Shown: positions 45,233 to 53,866, numbered from the stretch's first letter. The stretch: DNA of 64,000 nt from an uncultured Chlorobiaceae bacterium (GCA_903994635.1 CAJEXQ010000001.1:1-64000); one strand, 5' to 3'. The notes: a model not told the origin generated them from the letters alone. Translations and numbers: made by a program.

Positions 45233-45916
45233 ATGGATAAAATGACCGCGTTACTTGACCTTGCCATCAAGCGAAAACAAACCGAACCTCGTCCAGGATC
45301 AACTCGGATCGGCGATTACCAGCATGGAATTTATGAATGTGATTATGTATCTCCTTTCACCAAAGGAGCCTGTAAGGTAAATGCCAATATTTTTTTGCTG
45401 TTACAGGATTGGAGCTCACACAATGACATGAGTAAGCCGGTCATCGATCTTGAAAGACAAAAGCTTGAATTAAAGTATGGATATACCCCTAATCAACCTA
45501 CGAATATAAAGTTAACCGAGCTGCTCAAAACGTATTTTTCCGTTGAAATTTCTGATACCTATGGGACAAATTTGTATCCCTATATCAAATCAGACGATAT
45601 GAGTTCGTCTATTTTGCAGGAAGATTTAGTATGGGCGGCGGAGCAATTTGCTTTGCCCCAAATCAAAATTGTAGAGCCGAAGCTGGTCATTTGTTTTGGA
45701 AAAGTCACTTTCAATGCAATAAGAACGGCTTGTGATGAGAAAGAGGTTGACACTATTGAGGAGGGAATAAATGCGTTTTTCCCTTTCCATAATTCAATGG
45801 TCTGGTTACAGGCGCATCCTGGATTTTACGGGCAGCAAAGTCGAAATCGAGGATGAGTGGATAAAGTTAATCCTGACTGGGAAAAAATGGCTGAATATTT
45901 TCATTTGTTGCCCTGA
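45233..45916 (+). pseudogene. Uracil-DNA-glycosylase-family protein with an in-frame stop near its end
   Basis: The frame to 45856 gives 207 residues with ANIFLLLQDWSSHND, EPKLVICFGKVTFNAIRTAC and MVWLQAHPGFYGQQSRNRG, the closing part of uracil-DNA-glycosylase superfamily proteins. In the same frame, past the TGA at 45854-45856, the natural ending VDKVNPDWEKMAEYFHLLP runs to TGA at 45914-45916. A single base change (for example a Gly codon GGA to TGA) thus removes 19 residues. The product may be inactive or merely shortened. AAAGGG precedes the ATG. Confidence 0.7.
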
Positions 45917-46010
45917 CCTGAACAAGGAATTGTTCAAGCATCAGGCAGTCACCTTTTATGCACGGGTGAAAAGCAACTCAATGGTTGATGGAGGAATTGA
46001 TGAAGATGGC
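45912..46010 (+). pseudogene. umuD fragment
   Basis: The frame reads DLNKELFKHQAVTFYARVKS and then NSMVDGGIDEDG, matching UmuD residues about 48-79 of the 1.8-kb gene, including the catalytic-Ser region. It begins exactly at the end of the glycosylase gene. Only about 33 codons remain. Confidence 0.7.
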
Positions 46011-46368
46011 TGTTGTTCCTGTTGCATTTTTCGGCCAGCTCAAGCCGATGAAGGGGCTCGGACAACCTCAATCAAGTCTGAAAACTCGGGCGATATACAG
46101 AATTGACGGCAACTGCGAAAGGGGATGTCTGAGCATGACGTGGAGCGTTTACTGGCATCCCTGAAAAGGTCATAGTCAATAAGGTCTTCTGTAACTGGTA
46201 TTACAACGACACAAGCGGCGCAGTCAACTTCAACGCAGAATCCAGAAAGGTTGAAGGATGGACAGAACCATAATGGGGTAGCGTCAGAATACGGATAAAT
46301 CCTACGCTAAAGGATTGATCAAGTATATAAAATCAATCAGATTTCGGGCCGCCTCCGATCGGCGAAAC
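46011..46368. other. Stretch without recognised genes
   Basis: A short plus-strand frame near 46160-46272 ends NDTSGAVNFNAESRKVEGW and looks protein-like, but the family is not known. Nothing else is supported. Confidence 0.3.
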
Positions 46369-46680
46369 TTACACAGCGTCACTATCAAATTTCTGAGCTG
46401 TATGGAAGATAGTAAGAATCGTCACAATATTGTTATGAACCGTATAAACTACAAGGTATGGGGAGTCTGAAAACAGGAGTTCTCGTGTACCCATCAGACG
46501 ACCTGGTTTGCCGCTATCCGGGTATTTTGAAAGCTGTGTCTCAGTTTTTTTGATAATTGCAAGAATGACTTTTTGGGCTGCGGCCGGACTTTCCTGGCCG
46601 ATGTAGGCCTCAATTTCTTCGAGACGTTTTTTTGCCTTGTTAGTCCACTGTACCTGCAATTTTCCCCTCCCAGTGTTCAA
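46369..46680 (-). CDS. RelE/ParE-family toxin (copy 1)
   Basis: 103 residues. ParE-type features: VQWTNKAKKRLEEIEAYIGQ, SKYPDSGKPGRLMGTRELLF, then SPYLVVYTVHNNIVTILTIF. The family inhibits gyrase or cleaves mRNA on ribosomes. The start overlaps the antitoxin end by 41 bases. A paralogue with about ten differences is at 55.84 kb. Confidence 0.85.
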   Translation of the reverse strand: MNTGRGKLQVQWTNKAKKRLEEIEAYIGQESPAAAQKVILAIIKKTETQLSKYPDSGKPGRLMGTRELLFSDSPYLVVYTVHNNIVTILTIFHTAQKFDSDAV

Positions 46681-46912
46681 TCATTTTTTCTTGCGAGATG
46701 ACCTTACCCTCTTCAAGGTCACGAAGAGCGTCCTGAATGCTTTTGAGCTGCCATTCATTCAGCGCAAGATACTGATCGATTGCTTCCTCGATGACAAAGG
46801 TCTTTGTTCTTCGGGTTGCCAGAGCAAGCTGTTCAATCCTGTTTTTGGTGCTCGCAGGAATTTTAAAACTAACTTGATTTCGTGGTTCCATTTGTTTCGC
46901 TGAAGATAACAT
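46640..46912 (-). CDS. Ribbon-helix-helix antitoxin (copy 1)
   Basis: 90 residues from 46912, or 83 from MEPRNQVSF at 46891. The N-terminal RHH fold is NQVSFKIPASTKNRIEQLAL with TFVIEEAIDQYLAL; the tail neutralises the toxin. In copy 2 a GGAG precedes the outer ATG; here it reads GGCG, so translation may be weaker or may use the inner start. It is encoded upstream of the toxin gene. Confidence 0.82.
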   Translation of the reverse strand: MLSSAKQMEPRNQVSFKIPASTKNRIEQLALATRRTKTFVIEEAIDQYLALNEWQLKSIQDALRDLEEGKVISQEKMIEHWEGKIAGTVD

Positions 46913-46928
46913 GCCGTCGCCCTACTAT

Positions 46929-46965
46929 AATTGGTATTTCAAAGTATTTCGATAAAATACCAATT
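46929..46965. promoter_or_regulatory. Inverted repeat, probable antitoxin operator (copy 1)
   Basis: AATTGGTATTT (46929-46939) and AAATACCAATT (46955-46965) are perfect 11-bp arms with a 15-base spacer, just upstream of the antitoxin start. Antitoxins of this type repress their own promoter at such palindromes. The same element, with 9-bp arms, precedes copy 2. Confidence 0.55.
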
Positions 46966-47065
46966 ATGAAAAGAGGAATCAAGATTTAATTACGCGATTG
47001 GCGCACCGTTCGGCAAAAGATACAAAAACACTCAGCGAACCTTCAAGCCTGGAGTACTGCTTAAC

Positions 47066-47182
47066 ATGAGGCTTTTCGGGTATGCTCGCGTTTCAACCAG
47101 CCAACCGTCACTTGATCTTTCTCGACATTGCGAACAATTGACATTTTCACCAAAAACAATAAACTGTTGTGATAATGATTGA
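47066..47182 (+). pseudogene. Serine resolvase/invertase, N-terminal fragment
   Basis: 39 codons: MRLFGYARVSTSQPSLDLSR, carrying the catalytic-Ser motif YARVST of serine recombinases. It degenerates after about 25 residues. It is a trace of a Tn3-like or IS607-like element. Confidence 0.65.
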
Positions 47183-47449
47183 GCAGAGCGCAGAAATAGC
47201 AAAAGCCATTCAGATGTTGCATTATTAATTCATGGTTTGTCGAGTTGGATATGAGTGGGGGTTTGGCGAAAAGAATTCGATGGGGTTTGGTATGGTGAAG
47301 GTCGATGAAGTCTGAGTCTATGACCGTTGAAACTGAACCACCTTACATTTTTGATGTTTATATCACGGCGGATACGCTGATCCCGCTATCTCTCTGAGCT
47401 ACTTGATCACTCGGTTGTAACGCGCTGTATACACTAAAAAACATAATGG
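47183..47449. other. Stretch without recognised genes
   Basis: Only very short frames. One at about 47305-47398 begins MKSESMTVETEPPYIFDVYI and is not recognised. Confidence 0.25.
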
Positions 47450-47740
47450 TTACGCACTTGCTTTCAGCATCGGCTGCACATGGTTCTTTGGTTTGTGCAG
47501 AGACAAATCGTAAGTTGCTTGCAGGTTAAGCCAGAACTCCGGTGATGTGTTGAACGCCCCGGCAAGAAGCCAGGCTGTATTTGGTGACACCCCTCTCTTA
47601 CCAAGGACAATCTCATTGATTCGTTGCACCGGGATGCCGATATGCGCCGAAAGTGCTTTCTGGGACAGACCCAGAGGCTCGATAAACTCCTTCAGTAATA
47701 TAATTCCGGGATGTGTTGCCACTCTGTTTGATGGTATCAT
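47450..47740 (-). CDS. higA: HigA-type antitoxin
   Basis: 96 residues. The helix-turn-helix GLSQKALSAHIGIPVQRINE and PSNRVATHPGIILLKEFIEP are HigA signatures; STSPEFWLNLQ-type tail present (NTSPEFWLNLQATYDLSLHK). It binds the toxin and represses the operon. ATGA overlap with the toxin gene upstream. Because the toxin is truncated, this may be an orphan antitoxin. Confidence 0.87.
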   Translation of the reverse strand: MIPSNRVATHPGIILLKEFIEPLGLSQKALSAHIGIPVQRINEIVLGKRGVSPNTAWLLAGAFNTSPEFWLNLQATYDLSLHKPKNHVQPMLKASA

Positions 47741-47973
47741 GTTATATCATTGATTCGAATGCTGTGGAAACCTGCGAAATCACCCTTCAATGCTTCCAGA
47801 CGATTGCCTGGAGGAGATTTCAAATCTTCCAGAGACGGGACAGCATTGAGAACATCCAGTTTGTACAGTGCCACATCTTTTATCTGAACAGGTATTTTTC
47901 TTGATCGACTACTTGAAATACCGTGATAAAAATCTGATGTTGCCCGATTTCCAAAAGTAACGATCACGAACAA
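47737..47973 (-). pseudogene. higB: HigB-type toxin, C-terminally truncated
   Basis: 78 residues: FGNRATSDFYHGISSSRSRK and SLEDLKSPPGNRLEALKGDF fit HigB. The family normally continues after SIRIND with W-R-I and a strand ending near VEIVDYH. Here SIRIND is followed by IT and a stop that overlaps higA. About 20 residues, including part of the active site, are missing, so the toxin is probably dead. Confidence 0.75.
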
Positions 47974-48259
47974 AAGTTAATTGATTCCCGGTATCCTTGC
48001 AAGCGGATATCAGGAAGAACCTGCGATAGCAGAAAAAATCCTGAAGTATGTTGGTGAAAAGCTATCGCAATGACACACCATTCCTTTTTGATATAAGGTC
48101 TTTTTCTCAACACTTCGTTTTCAAAGTATGGCGTGAAGTTATAGACACTGGCCATTATTTGGTTTTGTTCCAAAAAAATTTACCACGTACTACGCCGAAG
48201 TTAGAAAAAAGGCTAAAGACCTCCAAGTTTCAGAGAAGCCAAAGCGTGACATTATTTGA

Positions 48260-48444
48260 GTGTCGCATACAATGTTCATGACAATGTTGACTTTGCCTCA
48301 CGAACAGCTTCAATCTCTGCGGCTACATCATGCTCATTCAGATGCTGTTTCTGCACTGCCATATCGCCAAGCTGAAAAAGATCATTCCACTGAATCTGGC
48401 GCTGAATATAAAGCCTCGCAGCTTCACCTTATCAACTCTGAACG
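48260..48444 (-). pseudogene. VapB-like antitoxin fragment with frameshift (repeat copy 1)
   Basis: 185 bases nearly identical to 56932-57115. The minus strand encodes LYIQRQIQWNDLFQLGDMAV and QKQHLNEHDVAAEIEAVREA, the C-terminal part of the small protein at 57 kb. One additional base (AAGGTGAAG versus AAGGGAAG) shifts the frame. The beginning of a PIN-type toxin (MNIVCDT) overlaps its end and breaks off at once. Confidence 0.65.
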
Positions 48445-48875
48445 ACTTCGATACTTATTTCTGGCTGTTTTGTCAATTTCGTTCAGCAATGAATCCTGAA
48501 AAGAGACATTCACGGTGACAGTTCTCACAACAATTCTTTTTCGTTAGCAAGAAAATAAGATACAAAGTTTGTATGCCCACAGAGCGCAAGTTTCCACAAA
48601 TACGTCAATGTTTTTGTCGAATATTGAATTTACAGTACCGTATCTGGCATCATGAGAACTCTTTTTACTCACTGGAAGGTTAGGGGGGAGTATTACGTTA
48701 ATGATATTTTTTATGTATTTTGAAGCCAGACTATACAGTTAAGCCAACACTTCTTTGCTGCGAACCTACAGGATGTGGTGAGAACTCCGGCTTCTGAGTC
48801 AGGGCTGCCGTTTCCCCTAATGCTGCTGCCTGTACTTTTTAATGATTATTGTAAAAAACAGAGGGAGGCTGAGTT
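48445..48875. other. Stretch without recognised genes, with a short repeat
   Basis: TTTTTATGTATTTTGA followed by ACTATACAGTTAAGC at about 48709-48745 recurs in similar form at about 50153-50185 (TATACAGCTAAGC). Both lie upstream of small genes. No gene is supported here. Confidence 0.3.
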
Positions 48876-49420
48876 ATGGAGAGTGAGCTAATGCAAACCA
48901 CATTGCTTTCCACTGAAACGGATTTACAGAAAAAGATTTACACGTTCAGGGGTGTCCAGGTAATGCTTGACAGAGATTTGGCAGAACTTTATGGAGTGAA
49001 AACCATACGCCTTCGCGAACAGGTCAAACGCAACGGCAAACGATTTCCTGTAGATTTTATGTTTCAGCTTTCCGAAAAAGAGGCTGAACTTCTACTATCG
49101 CAAAATGCGATACCTTCCAGAATGCACCTTGGAGGAGCATTGCCTTATGTTTTTACGGAACAAGGTGTTGCTGGAATATCAGGTGTCCTGCTCTGGATCT
49201 GAAAAAACACAATGCCCAGTATCCGTCGATCTCCATTCAGGAGTTCCCGTATAGTCATGATCGCTTTTTGATTCTGGATGGCGAAACGGTCTATCATCTT
49301 GGCGCATCGCTCAAGGATTTGGGGAAGAGATGGTTTGCTTTTTCTCGAATGGAGAAGACTGCGCTGACGATGATCGACAGGGTTGAAGAGTTACTAAAAG
49401 CGGGCTCTCATTACTCATGA
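48876..49420 (+). pseudogene. ORF6N-domain DNA-binding protein, internally deleted
   Basis: The first 95 residues form an ORF6N domain: KIYTFRGVQVMLDRDLAELY, LREQVKRNGKRFPVDFMFQL and PYVFTEQGVA. After GVLLWI a stop at 49202 follows. Just beyond, in another frame, comes the typical C-terminus ISIQEFPYSHDRFLILDGET, GASLKDLGKRWFAFSRME to a stop at 49420. The central part is missing and the frame is broken. AGGGAGG precedes the start. Such proteins are phage or island-borne regulators. Confidence 0.7.
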
Positions 49421-49479
49421 AAATCATTCATACCCCTCTTGCCCTTCAAGCGTTCGCGCCCATACATAATCGACGTTCA

Positions 49480-50007
49480 GGGTGATATGCTCCCATCCCG
49501 AAGCGCCTCCTTATTCGCCGATAATCTTGATGAGCACCCGTTTTTTTCTCTTGCCGTCAAATTCCCCATAGAACATCTGCTCCCAGGTACCAAAATGGAG
49601 CCGACCCTTTGTGACGGCAACAACAACCTCCCGACCCATGATCTGGCGTTTGTGATGGGCATCGCCGTTATCCTCTCCGGTTCTGTTATGCTGGTAGCGG
49701 CTTAACGGTTCATGCGGAGCCAGCTCCTCAAGCCACCGTTTGTAGTCCTGATGCAGTCCCGGTTCGTCATCATTGATAAAGACTGACGCGGTTATGTGCA
49801 TCGCATTCACCAGGCAGAGCCCCTCCTGAATGCCGCTCTCCTGAAGAGCCTGCTCAACCTGGCCGGTGATATTGACAAAATCCATTCTTGCAGATATCTG
49901 TAGCCAGAGTTCCTTGTGGTATGATTTCATTCTTCAGAAGGTTAGCGTTCAGAGTCTTGCCCGTACTCATTGCTATACCGGAAATTACCATTTTAAGCGG
50001 AAGATGC
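49480..50007 (+). repeat. Long direct repeat with yjbQ, left copy
   Basis: About 527 bases shared with 52653-53179 with only scattered differences, same orientation. It starts at GGGTGATATGCTCCCATCCC and ends at GCGGAAGATG. The two copies bracket the Septu-like module. Confidence 0.85.
49511..49930 (-). CDS. YjbQ/UPF0047 family protein (copy 1)
   Basis: 139 residues. Family motifs: [57 protein letters not shown] and [16 protein letters not shown] with conserved His residues. YjbQ proteins have weak thiamine-phosphate-synthase activity in other bacteria; the true role is unclear. Full length. The second copy at 52.7 kb differs at only four residues (S/P, G/D, M/I and none critical). Confidence 0.88.
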   Translation of the reverse strand: MKSYHKELWLQISARMDFVNITGQVEQALQESGIQEGLCLVNAMHITASVFINDDEPGLHQDYKRWLEELAPHEPLSRYQHNRTGEDNGDAHHKRQIMGREVVVAVTKGRLHFGTWEQMFYGEFDGKRKKRVLIKIIGE

Positions 50008-50210
50008 TGGAATTGGGAAAAAAAATATTTACGGTGTCCCAGGGCAAAGATCAAAACTGACACTGTTCCGTATCCACTATTCGTGAGTTTCACTACAGGG
50101 CATGAGGTTGCTTGCCGGAAGGTTGCAGGGTGAACACACAGAGAACTGTTTTTTTATGTATTTTGAGGTAAGCCTATACAGCTAAGCGAACATTTCCAAA
50201 CATTAACCTG
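50008..50210. repeat. Spacer with short repeated motif
   Basis: GGCATGAGGTTGCTTGCCGGAAGG at 50099-50122 recurs at 56820-56843 beside the other vapB-like copy; this suggests small blocks have been shuffled in the island. No gene seen. Confidence 0.45.
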
Positions 50211-50441
50211 ATGAATCCAGATCCAAATCGTCTTATTGATGAGGCAATGCAACTGCAGTCCTCAATTCGTGCATTTATTGCCGAAGTAATACTGGATACA
50301 CTTGATTGTGAAGACAACTTTCTTGTTTCATCAGCTTGGCAGGTAGAGATACAGAGGCGTTGTGCGGCTATTGATACAGGAACAGCAAGACTAGTTGATA
50401 ACGAGTCTGCATTCAGGAGCTTAAGGGGCAGTTTGGTCTGA
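50211..50441 (+). CDS. Addiction-module antitoxin (TIGR02574-like)
   Basis: 76 residues: PNRLIDEAMQLQSSIRAFIA, LDTLDCEDNFLVSSAWQVEI and RRCAAIDTGTARLVDNES, the pattern of short antitoxins (PPEERAELAERLL...W..EI.RR) that partner ParE-type toxins. It runs directly into a toxin-like frame at 50441 (A of TGA shared with ATG). A relative is found at 57.3 kb. Confidence 0.7.
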   Translation: MNPDPNRLIDEAMQLQSSIRAFIAEVILDTLDCEDNFLVSSAWQVEIQRRCAAIDTGTARLVDNESAFRSLRGSLV

Positions 50442-50704
50442 TGTTAGTCTTTTGGGATGAGGAAGCTTTGTTCGACGCGGATGCTTCGGTCAAAATTTAT
50501 CAACAGCGGCAGGTTGGATTGGGGAAACGTTTTCTTGATATCAGAACAACGTGGAATGGATTATTTCGTTGCTTGTTCATTATCTGGAAATTCAATCTGC
50601 TTCAATGCGCATTATCTGGCAGGATTTTAGAAAATAGAGCGATTGAGTTGATTGTTGGATTACAAAATAAAAAGCATTGGTTTGCAAGTTACGGAGAGAA
50701 AAAA
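50441..50704 (+). pseudogene. ParE-type toxin, truncated and read in frame into the ATPase gene
   Basis: MLVFWDEEALFDADASVKIY and QQRQVGLGKRFLDI are a RelE/ParE beginning. After RFLDI the expected beta-strands do not appear; the frame instead continues through unrelated codons to the ATPase start at 50705 without a stop. The open frame is thus 514 codons in total. Probably a deletion fused a broken toxin to the ATPase leader. Confidence 0.6.
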
Positions 50705-51985
50705 ATGATAACGTTTTTGAAAATGAGCAATGTCGGCCCGGCATCTCCCTTGGAGCTGGAGTTTGGCAAAAGACTCAATCTTATTACTGGCGACAATGGT
50801 CTGGGCAAAAGCTTTCTTCTCGATATCGTCTGGTGGTCGTTGACTCGCAAGTGGCCTGCGGAGATTAATTCGAAGCTGACAGCCGGGAAAAAAGCGTTAC
50901 CGGCAACTGATGGCGAAGCAAAAATCAGTTTCTCTTTTTCCAGCAAGAGTAAGGAAGAGAGTTACGACAGCAGTTATCTTCGCAAGGAGCAGGCATGGAC
51001 TGGAAGATCTGGTCGACCGGCTAATCCAGGCCTGGTGCTGTATGCCATGTCTGACGGCAGTTTTGCAGTATGGGATCCGCATCGTAATTACTGGCGCACT
51101 CAGGATGGTCTTGATGTTCAAGACCGAGCAGCAGCATACGTTTTCAGCCCGGCAGAGGTTTGGGATGGCCTGCCCGGCAAGGAAAATACCTGGCTTTGTA
51201 ATGGCTTGGTTCGCGACTGGGCGGGCTGGCAGAAAGAAAAAGGTGCACCGTTAAAACATTTGAAAGAGGTGCTTAAGGTGCTCTCTCCTTCGAGCAAAGA
51301 GACTCTCGAACCGGGTGGATTAACAAGAATCAGTCTCGACGACGTGCGTGACATGCCTACCATCAGGATGCCTTACCAGCAGGATGTTGCTGTTGTGCAT
51401 GCATCTTCCGGTATGCGTCGCATCATGGCACTTGCCTATTTTCTGGTTTGGGCGTGGGAAGAGCATAAGCAGGCGGCAAAACAACTTAATGAGCCTCCAA
51501 CAAAACAGATCACTTTTCTCATTGATGAAATCGAATCACATCTGCATCCAAGTTGGCAACGCAGCATTGTACCGGCATTGCTCTCTGTGATGGAAAAACT
51601 GACCAAAAATGCAGAGGTACAATTGATCACGGCAACCCACTCTCCCCTGATCATGGCTTCAGTGGAGCCTCTTTTCGATATTGAGCAAGATGCATGGTTC
51701 GATCTTGACTTTGAACGCAAAAAAGTAGTGCTACGTCGTCGCGATTTTGAAAAACATGGAGACGCGGCGACCTGGCTTATCAGTGAGGCATTCGATTTAA
51801 AAAGCAGTCGATCATTGGAATATGAACGATTAATTGAGGAAGCCGCACTGCTTTTGGAGAAGACTGAGCCCGGCAACTCTCAAATCAAAATAATGAACGA
51901 GAAACTTGTTCAAGCTTTGGGGCCAAAAGATGAATTTCTGTTCAATTGGCGTTATATCTGCAAACAAAAGGGCTGGTTGAAATGA
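50705..51985 (+). CDS. AAA-type ATPase, PtuA-like (Septu-like system)
   Basis: 426 residues from ATG 50705, preceded by ACGGAGAG as ribosome-binding site. ABC/SMC-like ATPase: Walker A NLITGDNGLGKSFLLDIVWW (residues 29-48), a signature-like stretch VVHASSGMRRIMALAYFLVW, Walker B TFLIDEIESHLHPSWQRS and switch His in LITATHSPLIMASVE. The overall layout is that of AAA_21-type defence ATPases such as PtuA. It is coupled by ATGA to an HNH nuclease gene, the Septu arrangement. Role in phage defence is inferred. Alternative: another two-gene AAA/HNH system. Confidence 0.78.
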   Translation: MITFLKMSNVGPASPLELEFGKRLNLITGDNGLGKSFLLDIVWWSLTRKWPAEINSKLTAGKKALPATDGEAKISFSFSSKSKEESYDSSYLRKEQAWTGRSGRPANPGLVLYAMSDGSFAVWDPHRNYWRTQDGLDVQDRAAAYVFSPAEVWDGLPGKENTWLCNGLVRDWAGWQKEKGAPLKHLKEVLKVLSPSSKETLEPGGLTRISLDDVRDMPTIRMPYQQDVAVVHASSGMRRIMALAYFLVWAWEEHKQAAKQLNEPPTKQITFLIDEIESHLHPSWQRSIVPALLSVMEKLTKNAEVQLITATHSPLIMASVEPLFDIEQDAWFDLDFERKKVVLRRRDFEKHGDAATWLISEAFDLKSSRSLEYERLIEEAALLLEKTEPGNSQIKIMNEKLVQALGPKDEFLFNWRYICKQKGWLK

Positions 51986-52578
51986 TTCCTGTTGCGTTAC
52001 AACCAGAACCGTCAGATTTTGATGCACGTGTTCGACAGCCAGGGCTTATCTGGCTTGCTTCAAAAAATATTGCTGTTAACTCTGCGCCCCCTAAAGCGTC
52101 AGATCTTCCCAATTACTGGACACGTTCCAATAAGCAACTCTGGGAATCTTACTCAGGAGTATGTGCCTATCTTGCTATCTATTTCGAGTGGCCCACCGGG
52201 GCTGTGTCAACAGATCATTTTGTTGCTCAATCTAAACATGCAGGAGATGCATACGATTGGCGAAATTACCGTTTATCATGTCTGGGGCCGAATCGTAACA
52301 AGAATAAGTTTGATGATGTGCTTGATCCAATTGGCCTTCAACCCGAAACCTTCGTATTGAATCTTGCCAACGGTGAAATTCGTCCTAATCCTCTGTTGAC
52401 TGCCGACAAAAAAAAAGCGGCTCGCAAGACTATTATACGCTTGAAACTGAACAGTCCAGATCACAACGAAATGCGTGCAAAACATTTTGTGCGTTATTTG
52501 CGTAAAAAAGATGAGGAGTCACTAAAAGAACTGTCACCTTTTGTCTGGTATGAAGCACAACGGCAGGGGCTGTTATAA
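51982..52578 (+). CDS. HNH endonuclease, PtuB-like (Septu-like system)
   Basis: 198 residues from ATG 51982, overlapping the ATPase stop by four bases. The HNH fold is visible as GAVSTDHFVAQSKHAGDAYD, WRNYRLSCLGPNRNKNKFDD, with the His of TDH, the Asn of WRN and the final Asn/Asp positions, around residues 75-115. Upstream LWESYSGVCAYLAIYFEW replaces the usual C..C zinc knuckle with a single Cys, so the metal-binding pair may be absent. The C-terminal half (RPNPLLTADKKKAARKTIIR) is helical. It probably cuts DNA under control of the ATPase. Confidence 0.75.
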   Translation: MIPVALQPEPSDFDARVRQPGLIWLASKNIAVNSAPPKASDLPNYWTRSNKQLWESYSGVCAYLAIYFEWPTGAVSTDHFVAQSKHAGDAYDWRNYRLSCLGPNRNKNKFDDVLDPIGLQPETFVLNLANGEIRPNPLLTADKKKAARKTIIRLKLNSPDHNEMRAKHFVRYLRKKDEESLKELSPFVWYEAQRQGLL

Positions 52579-52652
52579 GAATCATTGATCATCTCCTGAA
52601 AGCGGTTCGCGATGCAGCCGTTCAGGTGTTTGATCACGAACAGGAAAAAAAA

Positions 52653-53179
52653 GGGTGATATGCTCCCATCCCGAAGCACCTCCTTATTCGCCGATAATCT
52701 TGATGAGCACCCGTTTTTTTCTCTTTCCGTCAAACTCACCGTAGAAAATCTGCTCCCAGGTACCAAAATGGAGCCGTCCTTTTGTGACGGCAACAACAAC
52801 CTCCCGACCCATGATCTGGCGCTTGTGATGGGCATCGCCGTTATCCTCTCCGGTTCTGTTATGCTGGTAACGGCTTAGCGGTTCATGCGGAGCCAGCTCC
52901 TCAAGCCACCGTTTGTAGTCCTGATGCAGCCCCGGTTCGTCATCATTGATAAAGACTGACGCGGTTATGTGCATCGCATTCACCAGGCAGAGCCCCTCCT
53001 GAATGCCGCTCTCCTGAAGAGCCTGCTCAACCTGGTCAGTGATATTGACAAAATCCATTCTTGCTGGTATCTGTAGCCAGAGTTCCTTGTGGTATGATTT
53101 CATTCTTCAGGGTGTTAGCGTTCAGAGTCTTGCCCGTATTCATTTTTATACCGGAAATTACCATTTTGTGCGGAAGATG
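52653..53179 (+). repeat. Long direct repeat with yjbQ, right copy
   Basis: Matches 49480-50007 along its whole length. The distance between repeat starts is 3173 bases, which is the unit that would be deleted by recombination between them. Confidence 0.85.
52684..53103 (-). CDS. YjbQ/UPF0047 family protein (copy 2)
   Basis: 139 residues, almost identical to copy 1 at 49.5 kb (differences: Ser/Pro13, Gly/Asp23, Met/Ile at the GTWEQ motif). Both copies are full length and have the family His and GTWEQ residues. Two intact copies of a housekeeping-type gene inside an accessory island are unusual and indicate duplication together with the module between them. Confidence 0.88.
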   Translation of the reverse strand: MKSYHKELWLQIPARMDFVNITDQVEQALQESGIQEGLCLVNAMHITASVFINDDEPGLHQDYKRWLEELAPHEPLSRYQHNRTGEDNGDAHHKRQIMGREVVVAVTKGRLHFGTWEQIFYGEFDGKRKKRVLIKIIGE

Positions 53180-53364
53180 AAGGTATAGTGCAAAAAATAG
53201 GTTCCAAGCATCCCTTCCCGCTGTACGTTTTGCATGTACTCCTTTACTTCTGTTGACTGTGGCGGAACGGGATTGTATATTATGGCGAAACGGGAGTGTA
53301 AGGTGCGGCGAAATGGTAGTGTAGCGACTTATAACGTGAGCAAAAACAACAACAAAGGACAATA

Positions 53365-53812
53365 ATGCCCGCATACCAGAGAAGGGTGGTGGATGACGAA
53401 CTTGATGAGCTGATGCCGACTGAGACCGGAGATATTGCGCCGCTGGCTGGCGGCCTATGCGGCAGCGACAGCGACGACGGCCTCGTTGGAGACTATCAGC
53501 GATGCCGCGATTGGCGGGCAGGGTGAGAAACCCTCGAAAACAACGACACAGCCATATCGAGAGATCCTTGAACGACTTTGGATCGTTGATCCACTTCCTG
53601 CATGGTTACCGTCCCGGAACCGTTTGAATCGCCTTGCCCAGTCGCCCAGATGGGATTGCCGTTGTTCCTGCTGCATTGCTTGGGCCATGAACACTAATCT
53701 TGCCTGTAACACGCGACATTCACTCTATGCCGTCAAGTGGCGGTTTGGTTGTGCAAGCCACTATGACCTTGACCCTCTTGCGTGGCTTTTTTTCCGGGAC
53801 AAGTTGAGTTGA
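53365..53812 (+). pseudogene. AAA_14/DUF4143 ATPase, deleted
   Basis: It begins MPAYQRRVVDDELDELMP, the usual start of DUF4143-type ATPases. The nucleotide-binding part is missing, and in another frame from 53435 the DUF4143 region follows: RRWLAAYAAATATTASLETI, GQGEKPSKTTTQPYREILER and IVDPLPAWLPSRNRLNRLAQ. After about 53645 the frame is unrelated. The loss of the Walker A region makes it non-functional. Confidence 0.65.
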
Positions 53813-53866
53813 CCGTTTTCAACATCTCCGGCAGAGGAGAACCACAACATTTTGCATGATCCTTCA

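Larger units (their letters stand above)
46376..47055 (+). repeat. Segmental repeat containing the parDE-type locus, copy 1
   Basis: This stretch and 55856-56534 are aligned along their whole length at roughly 90% identity by eye, in the same orientation, including the operator and about 80 bases beyond it (TCAAGATTTAATTACG, CGTTCGGCAAAAG, CAGCGAACCTTCAAGCC). Similarity stops after CTTCAAGCCT. Confidence 0.75.

Noticed and set aside
45134-45856. Recoding of TGA (selenocysteine or Trp) in the 45-kb frame
   Set aside because: Other genes here use TGA as a normal stop, no SECIS-like hairpin was noticed, and simple mutation is enough to explain both.
47066-47182. Active resolvase
   Set aside because: Only the first 25 or so residues fit; the frame ends at codon 39 and the DNA-binding domain is missing.
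49439-49705. Plus-strand frames at 49439 and 52612 that look conserved with each other
   Set aside because: They are the antisense of the two yjbQ copies, so their similarity follows from the repeat.
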